Part shown: piece after piece, positions 1-5,427 of the stretch
Layout of the letters: the number at the start of each line of letters is the position of its first letter
How positions within the stretch are numbered: the stretch's first letter is position 1
DNA from: Actinomycetales bacterium
GTDB lineage: Bacteria > Actinomycetota > Actinomycetes > Actinomycetales > JAHECE01
Reading direction: 5' to 3'
NCBI GenBank assembly: GCA_024641895.1
Contig: JAHECE010000111.1
Span: forward strand, 1 to 8,452
DNA: 8,452 nt
The notes under the pieces: generated by a model
Told to the model about the DNA's origin: nothing
The model's input: the letters and a program-made list of their open reading frames with translations, nothing else
The model's database searches: none
Position numbers and translations under genes: made by a program

Positions 1-2
1 TC

Positions 3-305
3 CTCGATCGAGACGCGGCCGACCACGCCGCCCAGCAGTGGCGCGACCGCCGCGGCGTCGTCGTCGCGGTCGCCCGGACGAGCAACCTCAGCAGCGGGTA
101 CAGCGGCCTGACTGCCCTCCTGAAAGACTCTCGCGACGTCCTCGTGCTGGCACCGCTGCGTGGCGGCGCCGGCCACCTGGCCGCCGGCGACGTGCTCCCG
201 CACGCCGACCCCGCCGAGCCGCGCCGCCCGGGCCGCGGGGTCCTCGTCGGAGCGCAGCGCGCGGTGCCCGTGCAGCTGCCCCTCCCTGCGAGCAAGGGCA
301 CGTGA
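3..305 (+). CDS. C-terminal end of an FtsK/SpoIIIE-like protein (partial)
   Basis: An open frame enters from the left edge and ends at TGA 303-305, giving the last 100 residues of a larger protein. No start lies in the window. Visible features are a short beta-strand/Ser-Asn stretch (VVVAVARTSNLSSGYSG), a segment that reads like the end of a RecA-like core (LLKDSRDVLVLAPLRGG), and a closing PGRGVLVGAQRAVPVQLP. The PGRG-x-L-V ... A-x-x-V-Q-x pattern is familiar from the tails of actinobacterial FtsK/SpoIIIE-domain ATPases, including ESX/EccC-like and FHA-linked versions, which pump DNA or export proteins. The Walker motifs would be upstream and cannot be checked, so the family call rests on the tail alone. 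The gene converges on the membrane protein on the other strand with only 13 bases between stop codons. Confidence 0.6.
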   Translation, partial: LDRDAADHAAQQWRDRRGVVVAVARTSNLSSGYSGLTALLKDSRDVLVLAPLRGGAGHLAAGDVLPHADPAEPRRPGRGVLVGAQRAVPVQLPLPASKGT

Positions 306-318
306 TGCGGTGGACCTG

Positions 319-729
319 TCAGGCGGAACCGGCGCCCTCGCCGGCGGTCGCCGCGACGGAGGCCGGAGCGAGCAGGCCCACGAGGGCCACGAGGGCCAAC
401 GCCACGACGAGGCCACCGAGCACAGGCGCGACGTCGAGCTGGGCAACCCCTACGACACCCTGCAGCAGCTGCCACGTGACGACGGGGCCGCGACCCCAAC
501 GCCGAAACCGCCACAGCGCGCGGCCCGAGAGGCCGAGCAGGAGTGCGAGGAGCCAAGCGAACAGGGCGGTCGCGAGCGTCTGGCCGGTGTACTCCGCCCG
601 CCCGAGCACGACCTGCGCGGCGAGGAACCCGCCCCCTGCCACGAGCGCGAGGACCTCGAGGTGGACCACGAGCAACCCGATGGTCAAGAGCCGAGGTCGG
701 AGTCGTGAGGGAACGTCAGCGGCTGCCAC
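319..729 (-). CDS. Small four-helix integral membrane protein, conserved actinobacterial type
   Basis: The predicted protein is 136 residues from GTG 729. Four hydrophobic segments are visible at about residues 14-42, 48-72, 82-98 and 100-121. A basic loop with the pattern RALWRFRRWGRGPVVTWQLLQ lies between the second and third. That Arg-rich loop followed by GPVVTWQ is, as I recall it, a hallmark of an uncharacterised membrane protein family common in actinobacteria, so function is unknown. I chose GTG 729 because AAGGTG (736-741 on the plus strand as CACCTT) sits 6 bases upstream. A longer form starts at GTG 768 (13 extra residues) but has no convincing ribosome binding site. The C-terminus is an Ala/Gly-rich tail. 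It is transcribed away from whiB1. Confidence 0.75.
   Translation of the reverse strand: MAAADVPSRLRPRLLTIGLLVVHLEVLALVAGGGFLAAQVVLGRAEYTGQTLATALFAWLLALLLGLSGRALWRFRRWGRGPVVTWQLLQGVVGVAQLDVAPVLGGLVVALALVALVGLLAPASVAATAGEGAGSA
329..344. terminator. Possible hairpin at convergent gene ends
   Basis: A perfect 6-bp stem (CCGGCG / CGCCGG) with a CCCT loop begins 24 bases after the stop codon of the FtsK-like gene. It lies inside the last codons of the opposing membrane-protein gene. There is no T-tract. It could stop left-hand transcription, but in DNA this GC-rich a 6-bp stem can arise by chance. Confidence 0.25.
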
Positions 730-818
730 GGCGTTCACCTTACGTCGCGTGATTGGCGAGATCGGCACCCCATAGGGGCAATCGCCCGTCGATCGCAGGA
801 TTTCCGACGTGACGAACG

Positions 819-824
819 ACTCTA
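819..824 (-). promoter_or_regulatory. Candidate -10 box for the membrane-protein gene
   Basis: On the minus strand this reads TAGAGT, which fits the actinobacterial TANNNT -10 pattern. It would place transcription start near 812, giving a leader of roughly 80 bases to the chosen GTG 729. I could not find a good -35 hexamer at 16-18 bases, so support is weak. Confidence 0.25.
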
Positions 825-856
825 CCCCAGAGCCGATTCGATCCGCGTGGACCCTT

Positions 857-897
857 GTGCGCTGCTCACGCGCATGTGACAGTTGTTTCAGACAGTT
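857..897. promoter_or_regulatory. Clustered dyads and direct repeat upstream of whiB1
   Basis: Three short symmetries overlap here. GTGCGC-T-GCTCAC (857-869) is an odd-length imperfect palindrome matching at 5 of 6 positions. TCAC-GCGCAT-GTGA (866-879) is a second dyad sharing the middle half-site. GACAGTT occurs twice in direct orientation (878-884 and 891-897), with a 13-base pitch. This lies 70-115 bases before the whiB1 start, the usual place for regulator binding. In M. tuberculosis whiB1 is known to be controlled by the cAMP receptor protein, but half-site order and spacing here do not match the TGTGA-N6-TCACA operator. The factor is therefore unknown. Confidence 0.3.
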
Positions 898-969
898 TTC
901 GCCACCTCACGTCCGCGCCGGTCAAAGTCTCCCGAGCGCAGGGCAAACCCCCCGAGGAGTTGTTTCTTG

Positions 970-1218
970 ATGGACTGGCGTCATCGTGCTGCGTGCTTGA
1001 CCGAGGACCCCGAGCTCTTCTTCCCGATCGGCAACACCGGCCCCGCCCTCGTGCAGATCGAGGAGGCGAAGGCCGTGTGCCGTCGCTGCCCGGTCGTCGA
1101 CACGTGCTTGTCCTGGGCTCTGGAGACCGGCCAGGACGCCGGCGTGTGGGGTGGCCTGTCCGAGGACGAGCGCCGCGCGCTCAAGCGTCGGACGGCCCGA
1201 GCCCGCCGCGCCGGCTGA
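970..1218 (+). CDS. whiB1: WhiB1-type iron-sulfur transcriptional regulator
   Basis: This 82-residue protein is a WhiB (Wbl) family regulator. The four cluster ligands are Cys9, Cys37, Cys40 and Cys46 (C-x2-C-x5-C for the last three). The family turn GVWGG is at residues 58-62, followed by the basic tail ERRALKRRTARARR that contacts DNA. It closely resembles M. tuberculosis WhiB1 (84 residues), including the opening MDWRH, DPELFFP and the run LSWALETGQD. The known orthologue binds a [4Fe-4S] cluster that reacts with nitric oxide, binds the primary sigma factor and is essential. The start is ATG 970, preceded by GAGGAG at 954-959. An in-frame ATG at 883 would add 29 residues absent from the family, so I rejected it. 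The gene is monocistronic and converges on pdtaS. Confidence 0.95.
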   Translation: MDWRHRAACLTEDPELFFPIGNTGPALVQIEEAKAVCRRCPVVDTCLSWALETGQDAGVWGGLSEDERRALKRRTARARRAG

Positions 1219-1227
1219 TCGTGCTGC

Positions 1228-1247
1228 CGCGCCGGGTGACCGGCGCG
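1228..1247. terminator. Hairpin between convergent whiB1 and pdtaS
   Basis: A perfect 8-bp stem (CGCGCCGG / CCGGCGCG) closes a GTGA tetraloop, which belongs to the stable GNRA class when read on the plus strand. It starts 10 bases after the whiB1 stop and 23 bases beyond the pdtaS stop, so it could serve both genes. There is no T-tract, which is usual for high-GC actinobacterial terminators. Confidence 0.55.
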
Positions 1248-1269
1248 CTCGCCGCTCGACGCCAGGGCG

Positions 1270-2742
1270 TCAAGCCGGCACCACTCGCATCTCCCGGAGC
1301 TTGGCGTGCAGGACCACCTCGGTCCCGCCGTCAGGCCCGGGCCCCCACTCGATCGATCCGCTGAGCTCGCCCCGGACCAGGGTGCGCACGATCTGCGTGC
1401 CCAGGCCGGTGCTGGACTCCGACGGCGCGGACATCCCGACGCCGTCGTCCATCACCCGAGCGACGAGGTCCTGCCCGTGCCGGTCGGCGCTGATCGTGAC
1501 CGTGCCGCCGGCACCCCGGAGGCCGTGCTCGACGGCGTTGGTGACCAGCTCGGTCAGGACAAGGGCGAGGGCCGTCGCGTCGTCGGCCCGGACCAGACCG
1601 AACGCACCCTGCCGCTCCGTACGCACATCCGATCCCGCCGAGGCGACGTCTGCGGCGAGCCGGAGGCTACGGCCGAACACCTCGTCGAAATCGACGACCT
1701 CGTTGATCGTCTGCGAGAGCATCTCGTGCACGAGCGCGATGGTCGACACCCGGCGCATGGCCTCGTTGAGCGCAGAACGGGCGTCCGGCGACGCCACCCG
1801 CCGCGACTGGAGCCGGAGCAACGCGGCGACCGTCTGCAGGTTGTTCTTCACCCTGTGGTGGATCTCGCGGATCGTCGCGTCCTTGGTGATGAGTTCCCGT
1901 TCGCGTCGTCGCAGCTCCGAGACGTCCCGACACAGCACGACGGCGCCCAACCGCCGTTGACCATCGGCCAGCGGCACCGACCGGAGCGAGATGCTCACAC
2001 CCCTCGTCTCGATCTCGGTGCGCCACTGCGCCCGACCCTTGGCCACCACCGGCAGTGACTCGTCGACCAGCGACGACTCTTCGAGCTGGCCGGCGATGAC
2101 CTCCGCGAGATTGAGCCCGACGAGGTCACCCAGGACGCCGAAGCGGTGGAACGAGCTCAGGGCGTTGGGCGTCGCGTACTGAATGTTGCCGTCGGCGTCG
2201 AGCCGGATGAAACCGTCTCCGACCCGCGGCGCACCGCGGCGAGGACCGGTCGCGGAGTTCGTGGACGGGAAGTCCCCGCGGGCCACCATCGCGCACAGCT
2301 CGTTGGCCGCCTCGAGGTAGTTGAGCTCGAGGCGCCCCGGGGTCCGGGCGCTCCCGAGGTTCATCTGCCGGCCGAGCACCGCGATCGCCTGACCTTGCCG
2401 GACCACCGGAACAGCCTCGTCGCGCACGGCGTAGCCGCCGCCCCAGCGCGGCATGCGCGGGCGCCAGGAACGACGCTCGTCCAACGCCTTCTGCAGCGTC
2501 GACTTGACCCCTGCCGAGGCGAACGTGCCGACGACGTCGTCGTAGTACACCGTCGCGCCAGTCGAAGGCCGCACGTGAGCGACCGCGAGGAACTCGCCGT
2601 CGCCGGTCGGCAGCCAGAGCACGAGGTCGGCGAAGGCGAGGTCTGCGATGACCTGCCAGTCCCCGACGAGGAGGTGCAGCCAGTCCACATCCTTGGCAGA
2701 CATCGTCCCGTAGGAACCGATCATCTCGCTGAACGTCGGCAT
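1270..2742 (-). CDS. pdtaS: PdtaS-type cytosolic sensor histidine kinase
   Basis: The 490-residue protein has the order of M. tuberculosis PdtaS (Rv3220c): an N-terminal GAF-like domain (about 1-155), a PAS domain (about 170-280, opening with GDGFIRLDADG), a HisKA_2 dimerisation/phosphoacceptor helix and a HATPase_c domain (about 385-482). The phosphoacceptor motif is IREIHHRVKNNLQTVAALLR, with His296 the likely site. ATP-binding boxes are TELVTNAVEH (N402), DDGVGM (432-437) and GLGTQIVRTL (446-455). There are no membrane segments, so it senses inside the cell. PdtaS phosphorylates PdtaR, an ANTAR-domain RNA-binding antiterminator, which is not in this window. The start is ATG 2742, matching the family's N-terminus. 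It lacks a ribosome binding site, but a TACTCT -10 box lies 6 bases upstream, suggesting a leaderless mRNA. A GTG-started extension to 2781 would override that box. Confidence 0.93.
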   Translation of the reverse strand: MPTFSEMIGSYGTMSAKDVDWLHLLVGDWQVIADLAFADLVLWLPTGDGEFLAVAHVRPSTGATVYYDDVVGTFASAGVKSTLQKALDERRSWRPRMPRWGGGYAVRDEAVPVVRQGQAIAVLGRQMNLGSARTPGRLELNYLEAANELCAMVARGDFPSTNSATGPRRGAPRVGDGFIRLDADGNIQYATPNALSSFHRFGVLGDLVGLNLAEVIAGQLEESSLVDESLPVVAKGRAQWRTEIETRGVSISLRSVPLADGQRRLGAVVLCRDVSELRRRERELITKDATIREIHHRVKNNLQTVAALLRLQSRRVASPDARSALNEAMRRVSTIALVHEMLSQTINEVVDFDEVFGRSLRLAADVASAGSDVRTERQGAFGLVRADDATALALVLTELVTNAVEHGLRGAGGTVTISADRHGQDLVARVMDDGVGMSAPSESSTGLGTQIVRTLVRGELSGSIEWGPGPDGGTEVVLHAKLREMRVVPA

Positions 2743-2748
2743 GGGCTC

Positions 2749-2754
2749 AGAGTA
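2749..2754 (-). promoter_or_regulatory. -10 box of a probable leaderless pdtaS promoter
   Basis: On the minus strand this reads TACTCT (TANNNT pattern). It is separated from the ATG of pdtaS by six bases (GAGCCC), which puts the expected transcription start on the A of the ATG. No Shine-Dalgarno sequence is present, in agreement with a leaderless transcript. The -35 region is not recognisable. Confidence 0.5.
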
Positions 2755-2784
2755 GGGGCGTCGCACGACCGCTGCCCGCACGGA

Positions 2785-2790
2785 TAGGGT
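2785..2790 (+). promoter_or_regulatory. -10 box of the DUF2505 gene promoter
   Basis: TAGGGT (preceded by GA) fits TANNNT and would start transcription near 2797, giving a leader of about 26 bases that contains the ribosome binding site at 2811-2816. The presumed -35 region (about 2761-2767) is weak. It overlaps the upstream part of the divergent pdtaS promoter. Confidence 0.4.
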
Positions 2791-2810
2791 CGAGGGGCAA
2801 CAGGACGACG

Positions 2811-2816
2811 AGGAGG
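2811..2816 (+). promoter_or_regulatory. Strong ribosome binding site, fixes GTG start
   Basis: AGGAGG lies six bases before GTG 2823. It is the best Shine-Dalgarno match in the window and settles the non-ATG start of the DUF2505 gene. Confidence 0.75.
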
Positions 2817-2822
2817 AAGCCC

Positions 2823-3323
2823 GTGGAGTTCTCGGCCCAGGTGGAGTTCCCGGCCTCGGCCGTCACGGTGGCGCAGATGTTCGCCACCGAGGCGTACGTG
2901 ATCCAGAAGATCGCGGCCTCCGGAGCCGCCCCGGGCATCGTGGAGATCGTCGAGGGGCCCCGCGGCGCGGTGACCATCGCCACCCGTCGCGAGATGCCGA
3001 ACACCGAGATCCCCGCGTCATACCGTTCACTCGTGGGCGGCCCGCTCGAGATCCACGAGGTCCACGCGTGGGAGGCGGCCGACGCCGACGGCGGCAGACG
3101 AGGAACGCTCGCGATCGAGGTGACCGGCGCACCAGTTCGGGTGACAGGGATCCTCGAGCTGAGCCCCGCACCCGGCGGCACGAGCTCGCTGCGGTTGATG
3201 GGCGCGATCAAGGCCTCGATCCCCTTCTTCGGCAAGGCGGTCGAGAAGGCCCTGGCCGACCGGGTCGAGCGCACCGTCGAGATAGAGCGCCGGGTCGGAC
3301 TCGACTGGCTCGCCCGCCACTGA
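2823..3323 (+). CDS. DUF2505 (SRPBCC-fold) family protein
   Basis: This 166-residue soluble protein matches what I know of the actinobacterial DUF2505 family, a START/SRPBCC helix-grip fold with a hydrophobic ligand cavity. It opens with EFPASAVTVAQMF, the strand-helix start of that fold. It has alternating beta strands in the middle (VTIATRR, LAIEVTG, VRVTGILEL). It ends in a long amphipathic helix from about residue 135 (FFGKAVEKALADRVERTVEIE) that would cover the cavity. No catalytic residues can be named and the ligand is unknown. The start is GTG 2823, set by a strong AGGAGG. It has its own promoter facing pdtaS and is followed 3 bases after its stop by a hairpin, so it is probably a single-gene transcript. 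Confidence 0.85.
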   Translation: MEFSAQVEFPASAVTVAQMFATEAYVIQKIAASGAAPGIVEIVEGPRGAVTIATRREMPNTEIPASYRSLVGGPLEIHEVHAWEAADADGGRRGTLAIEVTGAPVRVTGILELSPAPGGTSSLRLMGAIKASIPFFGKAVEKALADRVERTVEIERRVGLDWLARH

Positions 3324-3325
3324 CA

Positions 3326-3344
3326 CCGGGGCGGCATCGCCCGG
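3326..3344 (+). terminator. Hairpin after the DUF2505 gene
   Basis: CCGGG(G)CG - GCAT - CGCCCGG forms a 7-bp stem with one bulged G and a 4-base loop, starting 3 bases past the stop codon. There is no T-tract. It fits a high-GC terminator and would separate this gene from the OsmC-led cluster downstream. Confidence 0.4.
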
Positions 3345-3441
3345 AGGGCTCCCGCACGGCCTCGGTCCTCGCCGCAGTCTGCAGCCGCGCCACGGGCCGC
3401 CGGGCTCGCTCGGCCGAGGACGCTCGTGCGACGATCGGGCC

Positions 3442-3897
3442 ATGACGACACCCACCACGCCGGGGCCGACCGCCGCCCCACAGCCGAGCCCGACCCTCTG
3501 GGCGGAGCGGGTCGGACCCAAGACCTACGTCGGACGCAACGACCGCGGCGCCGAGGTGCGCATGGGCCCCCACACGGACGCGGGCGTCTTCAGCCCGGGC
3601 GAGCTCCTCAAGATCGCCCTCGCGGGCTGCAGCGGCATGTCGGCCGAGCGCGCGGTCCAACGACGCCTCGGCCCCGACACGCCGATCAAGGTCGGCGTGA
3701 GCAGCATCGCAGGCACCGGCCAGAACAGGTACGCCACCCTGCTCACGCAGCTCATCGTGCCGCTCGCCGAGCTGAGCCCGGAAGACCGCAAGGTGCTCGT
3801 CTCCGTCGCGATGCGGGCGATCGACGCCGGCTGTACCGTCGGGCGCACGCTCGACGCCGGCGCCGAGCTCGAGGTCACCGTCTCGGACGAGGCGTAG
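3442..3897 (+). CDS. OsmC/Ohr-superfamily peroxide-reducing protein
   Basis: The protein has 151 residues, normal for the family. The two signature cysteines are Cys63 in LALAGCSGMSAE and Cys131 in DAGCTVGRTL, the positions of the reactive and resolving thiols in OsmC/Ohr peroxiredoxin-like enzymes. Glu54 (PGELLKIAL) and Arg32 (YVGRND) are plausible partners for the peroxidatic cysteine. Family members reduce organic hydroperoxides, usually as dimers in the cytosol using lipoyl or small-thiol donors. The motif style GCSGMS is OsmC/YhfA-like rather than classic Ohr, so the substrate is uncertain. The first 17 residues are Pro/Thr-rich and probably disordered. No Shine-Dalgarno precedes ATG 3442. 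A degenerate -10 (GACGAT, 3430-3435) six bases upstream hints at a leaderless start. It heads the cluster running into thyA-dfrA. Confidence 0.9.
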   Translation: MTTPTTPGPTAAPQPSPTLWAERVGPKTYVGRNDRGAEVRMGPHTDAGVFSPGELLKIALAGCSGMSAERAVQRRLGPDTPIKVGVSSIAGTGQNRYATLLTQLIVPLAELSPEDRKVLVSVAMRAIDAGCTVGRTLDAGAELEVTVSDEA

Positions 3898-3910
3898 GGG
3901 ACAGCGCTCG

Positions 3911-4636
3911 ATGCCATCGCTGCGTCGGATCCCCACGCTCGAGGACCTCGTCGACCAGGCCGTCGCCCTCCCGTCCGGCGTCGCCCGGGCGCAGGTCGAC
4001 CGGATTCGTCGGCGCTATCCGGCGGCCGGCCCGCGGCGGGTCGTCCGAATCCTCGAGCGGCGCTACCTCGCCACCGTCACGAGCACCGGCGGCGCCGTCG
4101 GCGTCGCGGCCGCGCTGCCGGCGGTCGGCACGGGCACGGCGATCGTGCTGACGACAAGCCAGGCGGGCGCCTTCCTTGCGGCCTCGGGCATGCTCGCGCT
4201 CGCCGTCGCCGACGTGCACGGCGTCGAGCTCGACGACCTCCAACGCCGCCGGACCCTCGTGCTGGCTTCGCTGCTGGGCGAACGGGGCTCGATCCTCTTC
4301 GAGCGGGAGCTCGGGACGAGCAGTGTCTACTGGGCCAGCACGCTCCTGTCCCGGTTGCCCCTGACGACAGTGCGGGCGGTCAACAAGACGCTCGCCAAAC
4401 GAGCCGCGCGCTTCGCCGGCACGGGTGGGGCCGCCCTCGCCCTCGGGCGACTCACGCCGTTCGGGATCGGCGCGGTCATCGGCGCGACCGGCGCCCGGGC
4501 GCTGGGTGGGACCATGATCCAGGGCGTCAACCGGGCGTTCGGACCGGCGCCCGCGGACTTTCCGCGGCCCGGGCTGCTGCCGGCCGTCGAGATGCCGACG
4601 AGCTACCCCGCCCTGATCGACGCGAGGACCACGTGA
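3911..4636 (+). CDS. EcsC-like membrane-associated protein of unknown function
   Basis: The 241-residue protein is not one I can name with certainty. It begins with a basic helical region (1-55, with RRRYP and RRVVRILERRYL). Next comes a Gly/Ala-rich hydrophobic stretch (about 57-101, with ALPAVGTGTAIVL), a charged segment (GVELDDLQRRRTLVLASLLGE), and a second Gly-rich hydrophobic region (about 169-205, ending GARALGG). This pattern resembles the EcsC family, whose role is poorly understood. The C-terminal 30 residues are Pro-rich. ATG 3911 is preceded by AGGGGA (3896-3901), which overlaps the OsmC stop codon, so the two are co-transcribed. Its own stop overlaps the thyA start in GTGA, so its translation probably feeds into thyA. 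The link to folate metabolism is positional only. Confidence 0.7.
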   Translation: MPSLRRIPTLEDLVDQAVALPSGVARAQVDRIRRRYPAAGPRRVVRILERRYLATVTSTGGAVGVAAALPAVGTGTAIVLTTSQAGAFLAASGMLALAVADVHGVELDDLQRRRTLVLASLLGERGSILFERELGTSSVYWASTLLSRLPLTTVRAVNKTLAKRAARFAGTGGAALALGRLTPFGIGAVIGATGARALGGTMIQGVNRAFGPAPADFPRPGLLPAVEMPTSYPALIDARTT

Positions 4637-5427
4637 ACACCCAGTACGAGGACCTGCTCCGGTACGTCCTGGCCCACGGCACGGACAAGTCGGACCGCAC
4701 CGGCACCGGTACGCGCAGCGTCTTCGGCCACCAGCTCCGGTACGACCTGTCCGAGGGATTCCCGCTCGTCACGACCAAGCGCGTGCACCTGAAGTCCATC
4801 GTGTACGAGCTGCTCTGGTTCCTGCGGGGCGACTCCAACGTCGCCTGGCTGCAGGAGCACGGCGTGCGGATCTGGAACGAGTGGGCCGACGCCGACGGCG
4901 AGCTCGGGCCGGTCTACGGTGTCCAGTGGCGGTCCTGGCCCGCACCGGACGGGCGCCACATCGACCAGATCAGCGCCGTCCTGGAGACCTTGCGCGCGGA
5001 TCCCGACTCGCGCCGGATGATCGTCTCGGCGTGGAACGTCGCCGAGCTCGACGCGATGGCCCTCGCTCCGTGCCACGCCTTCTTCCAGTTCTACGTCGCC
5101 GACGGCAGGCTCTCCTGCCAGCTCTATCAACGCAGCGCCGACCTGTTTCTCGGGGTGCCGTTCAACATCGCGAGCTACGCGCTCCTGACGCACATGGTCG
5201 CGGCGCAGACGGGCCTGCGCGTCGGCGACTTCATCTGGACCGGCGGCGACTGCCACATCTACGACAACCACGTCGAGCAGGTCACGACGCAGCTCACGCG
5301 GGAGCCCTACCCCTTCCCGACCCTCGAGCTGGCACCCGCGCCGTCGTTGTTCGACTACACGTACGAGCACGTCGGCGTGACCGGGTACCTGCACCACCCG
5401 GCGATCAGCGCGCCGGTGGCGGTGTGA
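4633..5427 (+). CDS. thyA: Thymidylate synthase (ThyA)
   Basis: ThyA converts dUMP and 5,10-methylene-tetrahydrofolate to dTMP and dihydrofolate, the de novo route to thymidylate. The protein is 264 residues, the same length as E. coli ThyA, and looks complete. The catalytic Cys147 sits in LAPCHAFFQFYV. Phosphate-binding arginines are Arg22 (DRTGTGT), Arg127/Arg128 (DSRRM) and Arg167 in the QRSAD motif. Asn178 (PFNIASY) and His208/Tyr210 (DCHIYDNH) contact dUMP. The C-terminus ends PVAV, like the folate-closing tail of known enzymes. It starts at GTG 4633, overlapping the upstream stop by 4 bases, with GAGGA at 4624-4628 as a close-set ribosome binding site. Its own stop overlaps the dfrA start in the same manner. 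Confidence 0.97.
   Translation: MNTQYEDLLRYVLAHGTDKSDRTGTGTRSVFGHQLRYDLSEGFPLVTTKRVHLKSIVYELLWFLRGDSNVAWLQEHGVRIWNEWADADGELGPVYGVQWRSWPAPDGRHIDQISAVLETLRADPDSRRMIVSAWNVAELDAMALAPCHAFFQFYVADGRLSCQLYQRSADLFLGVPFNIASYALLTHMVAAQTGLRVGDFIWTGGDCHIYDNHVEQVTTQLTREPYPFPTLELAPAPSLFDYTYEHVGVTGYLHHPAISAPVAV

Noticed and set aside
38..775. Long plus-strand open frame of 245 codons at the left edge
   Set aside because: Its translation is almost all Arg/Pro/Ala with no fold, and it is a frame shadow across two real genes (the FtsK-like tail and the minus-strand membrane protein).
857..879. CRP (cAMP receptor protein) operator before whiB1
   Set aside because: GTG and CAC half-sites are present, but the spacing is one base short of the TGTGA-N6-TCACA pattern and the second dyad has the halves in reverse order.
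883..969. Upstream in-frame ATG extending whiB1 by 29 residues
   Set aside because: The added residues are absent from the WhiB1 family, there is no ribosome binding site at 883, and GAGGAG points to ATG 970.
1151..1960. Plus-strand open frame of 269 codons opposite pdtaS
   Set aside because: Ser/Arg/Thr-rich shadow; the minus strand encodes a full histidine kinase with all motifs.
2743..2781. N-terminal extension of pdtaS to a GTG at 2781
   Set aside because: It would translate through the likely -10 box and adds an Arg-rich segment not seen in PdtaS. ATG 2742 aligns with the family start.
3208..3936. Minus-strand open frame of 242 codons opposite the OsmC gene
   Set aside because: Arg/Ala/Gly/Asp-rich antisense shadow of a high-GC gene, with no domain and no ribosome binding site. 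The plus-strand OsmC motifs are unambiguous.
4603..5397. Minus-strand open frame of 264 codons opposite thyA
   Set aside because: Val/Arg/Glu/Ala-rich mirror of the thyA codon pattern. This type of antisense frame is a known by-product of high GC.
4881..5423. Apparent long N-terminal extension of DHFR inside thyA
   Set aside because: The frame is open but the translation is a low-complexity Arg/Ala shadow. DHFR homology begins at the GTG at 5424.
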